From Lentzea sp. (lineage in GTDB: Bacteria; Actinomycetota; Actinomycetes; Mycobacteriales; Pseudonocardiaceae): a stretch of 9,894 nt of DNA. The position numbers and the translations under genes are program-made. The first letter of the stretch is position 1; the number at the start of each line of letters is the position of its first letter. The notes under the pieces were generated by a model, which ran no database searches, was not told where the DNA came from, and saw only the letters and a list, made by a program, of their open reading frames with translations. Location of the stretch: positions 1 through 9,894 of the forward strand of contig JASLAV010000832.1 in NCBI GenBank assembly GCA_030146905.1. Direction: 5' to 3'. Below are positions 1-5,629 of the stretch, in pieces.

Positions 1-1302
1 GCCCGCCGCGGTGTGGTGGGCCACCTGGCGGGCGAGCACGGCGCCGAGGACGGTGACGCCGATGGTGCCGCCGAGCGAGCGGAAGAACGACACGGTGGCG
101 CTGGCGGCGCCGATCTCGGCGAGCGGGACGGCGTTCTGCACGACGAGGACGAAGTTCTGCAGGGTCATGCCGACGCCCGTGCCTATGAGCACCATCGGCG
201 GCGCGATGAGCACCAGCGGCGTGTGCTCGTCGAGGAAACCGAGGCAGGCGGACCCGGCGGCGAGGCACACGGCACCGGCGACGAGGTAGGGCTTGATCCG
301 GCCGGTGCGGCTGAGCAGGCGCCCCGCCACGACGGAGGAGACGAGGATGCCCGCCATCATGGGGATGGTGAGCACGCCGGCCTCCGTCGGGGTGTGCCCG
401 CGGCTGACCTGGAAGTACTGGCTGAGGAAGACCGCGGCGCCGAACATGGCCGTGCCCGCGGCCAGGCTGCCGAGGACGGCCAGCGCGGTGGTGCGCCGCG
501 TGATGATGCCGGGCGGCACGATCGGCTCCGCGACCCTGGTCTCCACCCACGCGGCGAGACCGAGCAGCAGCAGGCTCGCCCCGACCATGACCGCGGTCTG
601 CCAGGACGCCCAGGCGAAGGCGCCGTCGACGAACGAGATCCAGATCAGCAGGACGCTCACGCCGCCGGTCAGCAGCGACGCGCCCCAGTAGTCGATGTGG
701 ACGTTCTCCTTGCGCACCACCGGGAGCCGCAGCGTCAGCTGCAGCACGACCAGGGCCGCCAGAGCGAACGGCACTCCGACGAAGAAGCACCAGCGCCAGC
801 CCAGCCACGAGCTGTCGACGAGGAACCCGCCCAGCAGCGGCCCGCCGATCGTGGACAGCGCCGTGACGCTGCTGAGGTAGCCCGCGTACCTGCCGCGTTC
901 GCGAGGCGGGATCATCGCCCCGATGGCGATTTGGACCAGCGCCTGCACACCGCCGACACCGATGCCCTGCAGGGCGCGCGCGGCGATGAGCTGGCCCGCG
1001 TCCTGCGCCAGACCCGACGCGACCGACCCGGCGAGGAAGACCACCGTGGCGGACTGCACGAGTGCCTTCTTGTCGAAGAGGTCGGCGAGCTTGCCCCAGA
1101 TCGGGGTCGTGACGGTCGTGGTGAGCAGGGTGGCGGTAACCACCCAGGTGTACTGGGTGGGGGAGCCGTGCAGGTCGCCCATCATCCTGGGCAGCGCGGT
1201 GGCCACGACGGTGCTGCTCAGCGTGGAGACGAACAGGGCGAGCAGCAGGCCGGTGAGCGACTCCAGGACCTTCCGCCGGGATGGTGCGGTGGGCGAACTC
1301 AT
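1..1302 (-). CDS. DHA2-type (EmrB/QacA family) MFS multidrug exporter, 3' end cut by window
   Basis: Integral membrane transporter of the major facilitator superfamily, expected to export drugs or toxic metabolites by proton antiport. I translated the minus strand from the ATG at 1302-1300. It stays open for 434 codons to the left edge, so the C-terminus is missing (DHA2 proteins usually have 14 helices and about 480-550 residues). Residues 15-40 form the first membrane helix (TGLLLALFVSTLSSTVVATALP). Motif A, GKLADLFDKK, is at 70-79. The drug:H+ antiporter motif C, ending GGPLLGG, is at about 150-159. Further hydrophobic helices follow to residue 425. The ribosome binding site is weak (GTGGG). 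The gene lies 49 bases downstream of a co-oriented tetR gene, the usual arrangement for a repressor-controlled efflux pump. The substrate cannot be read from the sequence. Family assignment is firm; the DHA2 subgroup is likely. Confidence 0.9.
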   Translation of the reverse strand, partial: MSSPTAPSRRKVLESLTGLLLALFVSTLSSTVVATALPRMMGDLHGSPTQYTWVVTATLLTTTVTTPIWGKLADLFDKKALVQSATVVFLAGSVASGLAQDAGQLIAARALQGIGVGGVQALVQIAIGAMIPPRERGRYAGYLSSVTALSTIGGPLLGGFLVDSSWLGWRWCFFVGVPFALAALVVLQLTLRLPVVRKENVHIDYWGASLLTGGVSVLLIWISFVDGAFAWASWQTAVMVGASLLLLGLAAWVETRVAEPIVPPGIITRRTTALAVLGSLAAGTAMFGAAVFLSQYFQVSRGHTPTEAGVLTIPMMAGILVSSVVAGRLLSRTGRIKPYLVAGAVCLAAGSACLGFLDEHTPLVLIAPPMVLIGTGVGMTLQNFVLVVQNAVPLAEIGAASATVSFFRSLGGTIGVTVLGAVLARQVAHHTAAG

Positions 1303-1312
1303 GTGCCCACAC

Positions 1313-1332
1313 TAAGTCAATTGATTGATTTA
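1313..1332. promoter_or_regulatory. candidate TetR operator (20-bp near-palindrome)
   Basis: The arms TAAGTCAAT and ATTGATTTA flank a 2-base TG centre, and 8 of 9 pairs match. The site sits 10 bases upstream of the MFS start codon and downstream of the tetR stop. It is one of the few AT-rich patches in a very GC-rich window. Size, symmetry and place fit a TetR-family dimer site controlling the exporter. A CTGACC hexamer (1355-1350, minus) lies about 15-17 bases before the TTTAAA inside the site and could form a promoter that the repressor would block. Binding is inferred. Confidence 0.55.
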
Positions 1333-1351
1333 AAACTGGCCGGGGTGCGGG

Positions 1352-1981
1352 TCAGGACCGGCGGGTGGCCGGGGCCAGGTACAGGCCCGCGAGGGCGTCG
1401 ACGAGCCCGGTCGCGGTCGCGCTCCAGATCGCCGCGCTGTCGTCGGGCAGGTCCTGCTCCCGCCGGGCGCACATGTGCACGATCAGCGTCCTGGCCATCT
1501 CGTCGCGTTCGGCGCGCACGGCGGGTGTCAGACCGGGGAGGCAGCGGTGCACCTCGTCGGCGACCGTGCGCTGCAGCGAGGTCTGACCGACGTCGACCAG
1601 GCCGAGCTCGCGCAGCTTCGGCTCCGTCATGAGCTGGGCGACGAAGCGGGCGTACCAGCTGTTCGACCCCAGGGACGCCAGGTGGTCGGTGAAGGGGTGG
1701 ACGACGCAGACGAGCCAGTCGCGCAGCTCGGTGCTGCCGGCGTGCTCCTGCACCGCCTTCTCGCGCAGCAGCTCCATCGGTTCGTTGTGGCGCAGGTAGA
1801 TGGCGCGGACGAGCTCCGCCTTGCTGCCGAAGTGGTAGCTGACCGCCGTGTTGTTGCCCAGGCCGGCCTCGTCGCTGATCTGCCGGTTGGAGACGGAGAA
1901 GACGCCGTGCTCGGCGAACATGCGCTCGGCGGTGTCGAGGATGCGTGCCCTCGTGCCTTCTGGCGTCTTGCTGCGCGTCAT
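1352..1981 (-). CDS. TetR/AcrR family transcriptional regulator (paired with MFS exporter)
   Basis: Cytoplasmic DNA-binding regulator of 209 residues, typical for TetR. The N-terminal domain (about residues 8-65) shows the family pattern: RILDTAERMFAEHG helix, then a helix-turn-helix around residues 31-52 (NRQISDEAGLGNNTAVSYHF), then GSKAELVRAIY. The remainder, about residues 70-205, is an alpha-helical ligand-binding and dimerisation domain whose ligand cannot be predicted. The ATG at 1981 has GGAG 8 bases upstream. The longer overlapping frame starting at 2003 is Arg-rich and not a protein. The gene is upstream of, and co-oriented with, the MFS exporter, and divergent from the VOC gene. The 20-bp palindrome in front of the exporter is its most likely target, so it probably represses the exporter until a substrate-like ligand binds. 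Family assignment is certain; the target is inferred. Confidence 0.92.
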   Translation of the reverse strand: MTRSKTPEGTRARILDTAERMFAEHGVFSVSNRQISDEAGLGNNTAVSYHFGSKAELVRAIYLRHNEPMELLREKAVQEHAGSTELRDWLVCVVHPFTDHLASLGSNSWYARFVAQLMTEPKLRELGLVDVGQTSLQRTVADEVHRCLPGLTPAVRAERDEMARTLIVHMCARREQDLPDDSAAIWSATATGLVDALAGLYLAPATRRS

Positions 1982-2003
1982 TCCTGGAGCTCCGGCCGGC
2001 CAT

Positions 2004-2022
2004 GCCCGGCGCCGTGCCGGGC
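2004..2022. repeat. inverted repeat in the tetR / VOC divergent region
   Basis: GCCCGGC and GCCGGGC form a perfect 7-bp inverted repeat around a 5-base loop (GCCGT). It lies 22 bases upstream of the tetR start and about 92 bases upstream of the VOC start. It could be an autoregulatory operator or a hairpin in the tetR leader. In such GC-rich DNA a 7-bp GC repeat can arise by chance, so support is weak. I see no convincing -10/-35 pair in this 133-base region. Confidence 0.3.
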
Positions 2023-2114
2023 TACTGGCCAGCAGGATAGGTCAGGACCTCGCCGAACCGCGTCCCGCAGGTCGCCATGGCGCGTACGGTGTGGCGGACG
2101 CGAAGGAGCGGACG

Positions 2115-2477
2115 ATGTCAGGCGCTGTACTGCGAGGGGTGACTCTGGACTGTGCCGACCCGCGGGCGCTGGCGAGCTTCTACGGCGCTCTGACCGGCAT
2201 GCGCGAGCTCTTCGGCACGGACGACTTCGTAGCGCTGACGGCCGGCTCCGGCTGTGATCTGGGGTTCCAGCGGGTCGACGGGTACCGGGCTCCGCGGTGG
2301 CCGGGTCAGGACGTGCCGCAACAGCTCCACCTGGACCTCCGCGCCGACGACCTCGACGCGGCGGAAGCGCTGGCGCTGGAACTCGGCGCGGCCAAGCCGG
2401 ACCACCAGCCCGGCGACGGACGCTGGCGGGTGCTCCTGGATCCGGCCGGCCACCCCTTCTGCCTGACCTCTGCCTGA
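2115..2477 (+). CDS. VOC superfamily / glyoxalase-like domain protein
   Basis: Small cytoplasmic protein of 120 residues resembling single-domain VOC proteins (glyoxalase, bleomycin-resistance and dioxygenase fold). Two beta-alpha-beta-beta-beta modules can be followed. The first begins VLRGVTLDCADPRALASFY (residues 5-23). The second begins LHLDLRADDLDAAEALALELGA (71-92) and ends in the typical VLLDPAGHPFCL (106-117). The ATG at 2115 is chosen because AAGGAG lies 6 bases upstream; the frame is open further upstream but without family similarity. The usual first metal ligand (a His in the first strand) is not obvious, since this strand reads GVTLDC. H72 is present at the second module, so metal-dependent catalysis is uncertain. 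It is divergent from tetR and convergent with the dehydrogenase, 14 bases from its stop. The substrate is unknown; drug binding or small-molecule isomerisation would be guesses. Confidence 0.85.
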   Translation: MSGAVLRGVTLDCADPRALASFYGALTGMRELFGTDDFVALTAGSGCDLGFQRVDGYRAPRWPGQDVPQQLHLDLRADDLDAAEALALELGAAKPDHQPGDGRWRVLLDPAGHPFCLTSA

Positions 2478-2482
2478 CCTCT
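2461..2482. repeat. 11-bp perfect tandem duplication across the VOC stop codon
   Basis: GCCTGACCTCT occurs twice back to back (2461-2471 and 2472-2482). The second copy supplies the in-frame TGA (2475-2477) that ends the VOC protein. With one copy, the VOC frame would continue as GGT CCC GCC and stay open to 3259, antisense to the dehydrogenase. The unit length (11) is not a multiple of three, which fits a slippage event that changed the frame. Confidence 0.85.
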
Positions 2483-2491
2483 GGTCCCGCC

Positions 2492-3256
2492 CTAGACCGC
2501 GCCCCAGCCGTTGTCGACGGGCAGCACGACGCCGTTGATGTTCGCGGCGGCGTCCGAGGCGAGGAACACGATCGCGGCGGCCTGCTCGTCGGCGTCGGCG
2601 AGGCGCCCGATGTTCTGCCGGTACTTGGCGAGAACCTGGGGGCCGAGCGCGGCGGGGTCGACCGTCACGGCGATGCCCGTCATGGTGGCGCCGGGGGCGA
2701 TGGCGTTGGCGCGGATGCCCGCGTCGCGGTACATGATCGCCACGGACCGCGTGAGCCCCACGAGGCCGTGCTTCGACGCCGTGTAGGCCGTTCCGGCCGC
2801 ACTGCCGCGCAGGGCCGCCTCCGAAGCCGTGTTGACGATCGCGCCCTTGCCCTTGGCGAGCATGTGCGGCAGCGCGGCACGCGTGAGCAGGAACGGTGCC
2901 GTGAGGTTGACCCGCACCACCCGCTCCCACTCGGTGTCGGAGACGTCGGCCGCCGCGGACATGCTGTCCATGACCCCGGCGTTGTTGGCCAGGACGTCGA
3001 TGCCGCCGAACGCGGTCACCGCGGTCTCGACCGCCGCGTCGGCCGCTGCCTGCTCGCTCAGGTCCCCGGTGGCCACGACCGCGGTGCCGCCCGCCGCCTC
3101 GATCTCCGCCACGACGGCCTGCGCGGCGGCGGCGTTGATGTCGGCCACCACGACCTTCGCCCCGGCAGCGGCGAAGCGCAGCGCGGCCGCCCGTCCGATG
3201 CCCGAACCGCCACCGGTGACCACGACGCTGCTGTCTTCGAGCCCGCTGGTGTTCAC
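2492..3256 (-). CDS. classical SDR family NAD(P)-dependent oxidoreductase
   Basis: Cytoplasmic short-chain dehydrogenase/reductase of 254 residues, the usual length for FabG-like classical SDRs. It interconverts a carbonyl and an alcohol using NAD(P)(H). The Rossmann nucleotide-binding motif TGGGSGIG is at 14-21 and the structural NNAG at 91-94. The catalytic tetrad is N117, S145, Y158 and K162 (YTASK). The PG after strand 6 is at 188-189. An acidic residue at the end of strand 2 (D39 in VVVADIN) favours NAD(H) over NADP(H). The start is GTG at 3256, with GGAGG 6 bases upstream (minus strand, 3267-3263). The C-terminus (VVLPVDNGWGAV) is normal. It is divergent from the second tetR gene, which probably controls it. 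The substrate cannot be deduced; sugar, sterol, quinone or acyl reductase roles all occur in this family. Confidence 0.92.
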   Translation of the reverse strand: MNTSGLEDSSVVVTGGGSGIGRAAALRFAAAGAKVVVADINAAAAQAVVAEIEAAGGTAVVATGDLSEQAAADAAVETAVTAFGGIDVLANNAGVMDSMSAAADVSDTEWERVVRVNLTAPFLLTRAALPHMLAKGKGAIVNTASEAALRGSAAGTAYTASKHGLVGLTRSVAIMYRDAGIRANAIAPGATMTGIAVTVDPAALGPQVLAKYRQNIGRLADADEQAAAIVFLASDAAANINGVVLPVDNGWGAV

Positions 3257-3282
3257 TGACCGCCTCCATCTGCGAGTACTTT

Positions 3283-3317
3283 TTGTCAGTGTGTGTCATG
3301 AAGGCGCACAGAGACAA
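3283..3317. promoter_or_regulatory. candidate operator between SDR and TetR genes
   Basis: TTGTCAGTGTG (3283-3293) and CACAGAGACAA (3307-3317) form an imperfect inverted repeat (9 of 11 pairs) around 13 bases. Within it TGTCA also occurs twice in direct order 10 bp apart (3284-3288, 3294-3298), which is one helical turn. The region is less GC-rich than its surroundings, lies between divergent starts at 3256 and 3356, and could serve both. I cannot place a clear -10 box. Binding by the adjacent TetR protein is inferred. Confidence 0.4.
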
Positions 3318-3355
3318 CCGAGCATGCGACAATTCCCGTCTCACGTGGAGGTGCC

Positions 3356-3961
3356 ATGACGATCGGACGCCCGTCCCTCACCGAGCGGCGGAAGGCGGAG
3401 ACCCGCCTCGACGTCGCGCGCGTGGCTGTCGGTCTCTTCGTCGCCCAGGGCGTGGCCGCCACGTCCGCCGAGGAGATCGCCACCGCCGCCGGCATCTCGT
3501 CCCGCACTCTGTGGCGCTACTTCCCGACCAAGGAGAGTTGCGTCCTGCCGTTGCTGACCGGCGGCATCGACCTGGCAGCCGGCTGGCTGCGGTCGTGGCG
3601 CCCCGGTCAGGACATGTCCGAGCTCGTGGAGGTGCTGAGGCGGGCGGGCCGGTCGGCGGGCGACCGCGCGGTGATGCTCGACCTGGTGCGGTTGACCAGG
3701 ACGGAGCCGGGCCTGCGCGCGGTGTGGCTGGAGGCGCACCGCCAGGCGGAACCGGTCTTCGCCGACGCGCTGGCCCGGCGTGACGGGCTGGCCGCTCCCG
3801 ACCTGACGGCGGTCGTGCACGCCGCGATGATCAACTCAGCGCTGCGGGCCGCCGTGGAGCACCACGCGTTCCACACCGGCTCCCAGGACGACGAGGCGGG
3901 CGGCGTGGAGGCGGCGGTCGGTGAGGCGTTGCTGATCGCGGCGCGTGGCCTGTCGCGCTGA
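3356..3961 (+). CDS. TetR/AcrR family transcriptional regulator (paired with SDR)
   Basis: DNA-binding regulator of 201 residues. The N-terminal domain begins with the GRPSLTERRKAETRLDVARVA segment, followed by the helix-turn-helix around residues 36-56 (TSAEEIATAAGISSRTLWRYF) and the conserved PTKESC. The 'RTLWRYFPTK' form is common among actinobacterial TetR proteins. The rest is an alpha-helical effector domain ending with a run of small residues and LLIAARGLSR. The ATG at 3356 has GGAGG 4 bases upstream (3347-3351). The gene is divergent from the dehydrogenase, the usual arrangement for a local repressor whose ligand is the enzyme's substrate or product; that link is inferred. It converges with the sigma-factor operon, with 28 bases between stop codons. 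Confidence 0.92.
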   Translation: MTIGRPSLTERRKAETRLDVARVAVGLFVAQGVAATSAEEIATAAGISSRTLWRYFPTKESCVLPLLTGGIDLAAGWLRSWRPGQDMSELVEVLRRAGRSAGDRAVMLDLVRLTRTEPGLRAVWLEAHRQAEPVFADALARRDGLAAPDLTAVVHAAMINSALRAAVEHHAFHTGSQDDEAGGVEAAVGEALLIAARGLSR

Positions 3962-3974
3962 CCCGCCTCGCCGG

Positions 3975-3986
3975 CCGGGCGCCCGG
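3975..3986. terminator. possible bidirectional terminator (GC palindrome) between convergent genes
   Basis: CCGGGCGCCCGG is a perfect 12-bp palindrome in the 28-base gap between the tetR stop (3961) and the stop of the 114-aa membrane protein (3990). A hairpin with a realistic loop would keep only 4-5 GC pairs, and no T-tract follows on either strand. Position suggests a terminator role, but structure gives weak support. Confidence 0.25.
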
Positions 3987-3989
3987 TCG

Positions 3990-4334
3990 TCACTTCCCGG
4001 TAGGCGGCTGTCCGGTGGTGGTCGTGGCCGGGATGCTCGGTGTGGTCCTGGGCACGCCGGTGGGGGTGGTGAGCACGCCGGTGGTCGTCGAGACCGGCGG
4101 TCGCAGGGACGGGCCCGGCTCCACCGGCGTGCCGGACGTGCCGGGCAGGAACGCCAGTGCCAGCGCCAGCACTCCCGTCGTGGCGGCGGCGCTGCCCATC
4201 ACCGCGGCGTTGCGCCGCCGCGACCGCCTCGCCCTGCTGCGCCTGATCAGGTCGGTGGCGGTCCCGGAGCTCGGCGGCGCGCTCTGCGACCGCAGTGCGG
4301 AGAAGATCGCTCTCAGTTCGTCCTCGTGCACCAT
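3990..4334 (-). CDS. single-pass membrane protein downstream of ECF sigma factor (putative anti-sigma partner)
   Basis: A 114-residue protein not assigned to a named family. Residues 1-42 are cytoplasmic-type: an acidic start (MVHEDELRAIFSAL) and then a strongly basic stretch, RRSRARRSRRR (31-41). Residues 45-63 form one hydrophobic membrane segment (VMGSAAATTGVLALALAFL). The remainder is a low-complexity Pro/Thr/Ser/Gly tail rich in TTT, expected outside the membrane. The basic flank places the N-terminus inside. Its ATG shares one base with the sigma-factor stop (TGATG), so translation is coupled. In actinomycetes, SigE-family ECF genes are often followed by such short proteins with an N-terminal 'DELR' segment, which are suspected sigma regulators. 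There is no zinc anti-sigma motif (HxxxCxxC; no Cys at all), so an anti-sigma role is inferred from position only. Confidence 0.8.
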   Translation of the reverse strand: MVHEDELRAIFSALRSQSAPPSSGTATDLIRRSRARRSRRRNAAVMGSAAATTGVLALALAFLPGTSGTPVEPGPSLRPPVSTTTGVLTTPTGVPRTTPSIPATTTTGQPPTGK

Positions 4335-4840
4335 CAGACCTCCAGCCTCGAGTGGCCGAACCCGGGCCCGAGCCTGCGCCGCAACGTCTCCAGCCCCTTG
4401 CTGCTCTGCGACTTCACCGTGCCCGCCGAACAGCCGAGCGCGGCGGCGACGTCCTCCACGCTCATGTCGTTCCAGTAGCGCAGCACCAGCACCGCGCGCT
4501 GACGCGCTGGCAGCGTGGACAACGTCTCCCACACCACCAGCCCGTCCTCGGCGCCGGGTGCGGTGAAGAGCTCCTCCGGCGGTGCGTCGGTCAGCTCCTC
4601 CCTGCGCCAGCGCAGGCGTCTGCGCTCGGCCAGGAAGGTCCGGACGACGATCTGCCGCAGGTACGCCTCGATGCCGCTCCGGTCGGCCAGCTTCGGCCCC
4701 GCCTGGTAGAGCTTCATGAACGCCGACTGCATCACGTCCTCGGCCTCGTGCCAGTTGCCGCACAGCAGGTAGGCCGTGAACCGCATCGGCTCCGCACACC
4801 GGTCGAAGAGCTCGGCGAACTCGTTTTCCCAGCTCAGCAT
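4334..4840 (-). CDS. SigE-family ECF RNA polymerase sigma factor
   Basis: Extracytoplasmic-function sigma-70 factor of 168 residues. It binds core RNA polymerase and directs it to a specific regulon. Region 2 spans about residues 7-75: FDRCAEPMRFTAYLLCGNWHEAEDVMQ, then the DNA-contacting helix up to YLRQIVVRTFLAERRR. Region 4 spans about 105-157: LPARQRAVLVLRYWNDMSVEDVAAAL followed by the recognition helix GCSAGTVKSQSSKGLETLRRRL. The length and the 'LRYWNDMSVEDVAAALGCSAGTVKSQ' pattern match the actinobacterial SigE-family group (as in TIGR02983). The ATG at 4840 has AGGGA just upstream, overlapping the stop of the preceding membrane-protein gene. The gene is flanked in the operon by two single-pass membrane proteins, suggesting control by an envelope signal. 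Its target promoters are unknown; the operon's own promoter is a usual target in this family. Confidence 0.93.
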   Translation of the reverse strand: MLSWENEFAELFDRCAEPMRFTAYLLCGNWHEAEDVMQSAFMKLYQAGPKLADRSGIEAYLRQIVVRTFLAERRRLRWRREELTDAPPEELFTAPGAEDGLVVWETLSTLPARQRAVLVLRYWNDMSVEDVAAALGCSAGTVKSQSSKGLETLRRRLGPGFGHSRLEV

Positions 4841-4846
4841 CGTTCC

Positions 4847-5158
4847 CTATCCGATGGGCCGCGGCTGCGACGACGGCACGGGTGAGGGCGTCCGCTGCCA
4901 CGTCATGTCATCCGTGCGGACCACCGTGGGACGCTGCTCGGGAAGCCGCTCGTCGTCGCGCAGCACGAGCAGCGGGATCGCGATGACCACGAGCGCGAGC
5001 AGGAGCACCGCCACCGCGATCACCTTGCCCTCACGCACCGCGACTCTCCCGTGGGTCGGTGGCACCCGGAAGGTGCCCTCACCCTTAACCATGCGATGGG
5101 AGACCGGTTTGGTTGCCCGTGTGTCCCGGATCGCACTGCCGGTGATCTCGGCGTCCAC
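4847..5158 (-). CDS. small single-pass membrane protein, first gene of the sigma-factor operon
   Basis: A 103-residue protein I do not recognise. Residues 1-45 are hydrophilic with a net basic end (HGRVAVREGK). Residues 46-66 form one clear membrane helix (VIAVAVLLLALVVIAIPLLVL). Residues 67-103 are polar and Pro-rich (TPSPVPSSQPRPIG) and probably extracytoplasmic. There is no lipobox and no obvious signal-peptidase site. The GTG at 5158 is the first available start in the frame; its ribosome binding site is weak (CGAG). Met23 is an alternative but lacks a Shine-Dalgarno sequence. Its TAG stop ends 6 bases before the sigma-factor ATG, so it belongs to the same transcript. It may sense or anchor something at the membrane that bears on the sigma factor, but nothing in the sequence shows a mechanism. 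Confidence 0.72.
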   Translation of the reverse strand: MDAEITGSAIRDTRATKPVSHRMVKGEGTFRVPPTHGRVAVREGKVIAVAVLLLALVVIAIPLLVLRDDERLPEQRPTVVRTDDMTWQRTPSPVPSSQPRPIG

Positions 5159-5176
5159 TTCAGACTCGGCATCGCG

Positions 5177-5202
5177 GGTTAGTCGCAGAAACGCGCGGGT
5201 AG
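5177..5202 (+). promoter_or_regulatory. candidate SigB/SigF-type promoter for the DUF2795 gene
   Basis: GGTT (5177-5180), 16 bases, then GGGTAG (5197-5202) resembles the actinobacterial general-stress consensus GTTT-N15-17-GGGTAT. Transcription would start near 5209, leaving a leader of about 29 bases with GGAGG at 5227-5231. The match is partial (two mismatched consensus positions), and the elements also overlap the upstream region of the minus-strand sigma operon. Confidence 0.35.
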
Positions 5203-5237
5203 CCGTTGGCCGTCACGAAGCGACACGGAGGAGAGCG

Positions 5238-5447
5238 ATGAGCGACACGACCACGGTCGACCGGCTGCGCACGGCGCTGGCCGACGTTTCCTATCCCGTC
5301 GGCAAGGACCGGCTGGTCGACCACGCGTCACGCAACAACGCCGACGAGGACACCGTGCACGCGCTGCATTCCATCCCGGATCGCTCGTACGGCTCGTTGG
5401 ACGAGGTGCTCGACGTGATCGCCGTCGACCAGAGCCGAGAGGGCTGA
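5238..5447 (+). CDS. DUF2795 family protein
   Basis: A 69-residue soluble protein. Almost its whole length matches the DUF2795 pattern: VDRLRTALADVSYPVGKDRLVDHA (7-30), then an N/A-rich turn (SRNNADEDTV) and the signature HALHSIPDRSYGSLDEVLDVI (41-61). DUF2795 proteins are common, small and often multicopy in actinomycetes; their molecular role is not established. Its compact fold is thought to be helical, and the composition here (acidic, no Cys, no membrane segment) fits a cytoplasmic protein. The ATG at 5238 has GGAGG 6 bases upstream. It is divergent from the sigma-factor operon. A stress-type promoter candidate precedes it, and a strong hairpin 77 bases after the stop separates it from the carotenoid operon. 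A stress-related role is inferred from the promoter only. Confidence 0.88.
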   Translation: MSDTTTVDRLRTALADVSYPVGKDRLVDHASRNNADEDTVHALHSIPDRSYGSLDEVLDVIAVDQSREG

Positions 5448-5524
5448 GTTCCCCGCCGCGCTCGTCATGCACGCGGACGGGACTGCCCATACGGTCGAGG
5501 AGGACGCGAAAGCCGCCGGTGAGA

Positions 5525-5553
5525 GGTCTGCGGCCCCGACGGGGCCGCAGACC
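5525..5553 (+). terminator. strong hairpin terminator after the DUF2795 gene
   Basis: GGTCTGCGGCCCC (5525-5537) and GGGGCCGCAGACC (5541-5553) form a perfect 13-bp stem with a 3-base GAC loop. It is followed by ATTTGTGCTC, which has only a short T-run. Such U-poor hairpins are common intrinsic terminators in actinomycetes. It lies 77 bases after the DUF2795 stop and 76 bases before the crtU-like start, so it could also act in the leader of a longer carotenoid transcript. Confidence 0.75.
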
Positions 5554-5585
5554 ATTTGTGCTCGGGGCACGGCATCACCGCGGCT

Positions 5586-5597
5586 GGAATCGATTCC
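5586..5597. promoter_or_regulatory. 12-bp perfect palindrome upstream of the carotenoid operon (candidate operator)
   Basis: GGAATCGATTCC is fully palindromic and ends 32 bases before the first carotenoid gene. It is itself framed by CCGCGGC (5578-5584) and GCCGCGG (5605-5611). Its place between the terminator hairpin and the crtU-like start, and its AT-richer centre, fit a binding site for a regulator of the operon. No regulator for it is visible in the window, and no clear -10/-35 pair can be named. Confidence 0.4.
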
Positions 5598-5629
5598 TCC
5601 GACGGCCGCGGGCCGGAATGGGAGCAGTG

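Noticed and set aside
13..1632. Long plus-strand open frame (539 codons) opposite the MFS and tetR genes
   Set aside because: It is rich in Arg, Gly, Asp, His and Gln with no domain, and is the antisense shadow of two clear protein families; such shadows are expected in GC-rich actinomycete DNA.
2118..3344. Minus-strand open frame of 408 codons overlapping the SDR gene
   Set aside because: It is an out-of-frame reading of the SDR gene, dominated by Arg and Gly, with no family pattern.
3990..4901. Single 303-codon minus-strand frame merging part of the sigma region with the 114-aa membrane protein
   Set aside because: The N-terminal two thirds is an out-of-frame shadow of the sigma factor; the real gene begins at the ATG at 4334.
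4334..5158. Classical RsrA/ZAS-type anti-sigma partner for the sigma factor
   Set aside because: Neither neighbour contains Cys or an HxxxCxxC motif, so I did not label either as a zinc anti-sigma factor.
5519..5629. 37-codon N-terminal extension of the crtU-like frame
   Set aside because: It is Arg-rich, contains the terminator hairpin and lacks family similarity; the ATG at 5630 has a well-placed GGGAG.
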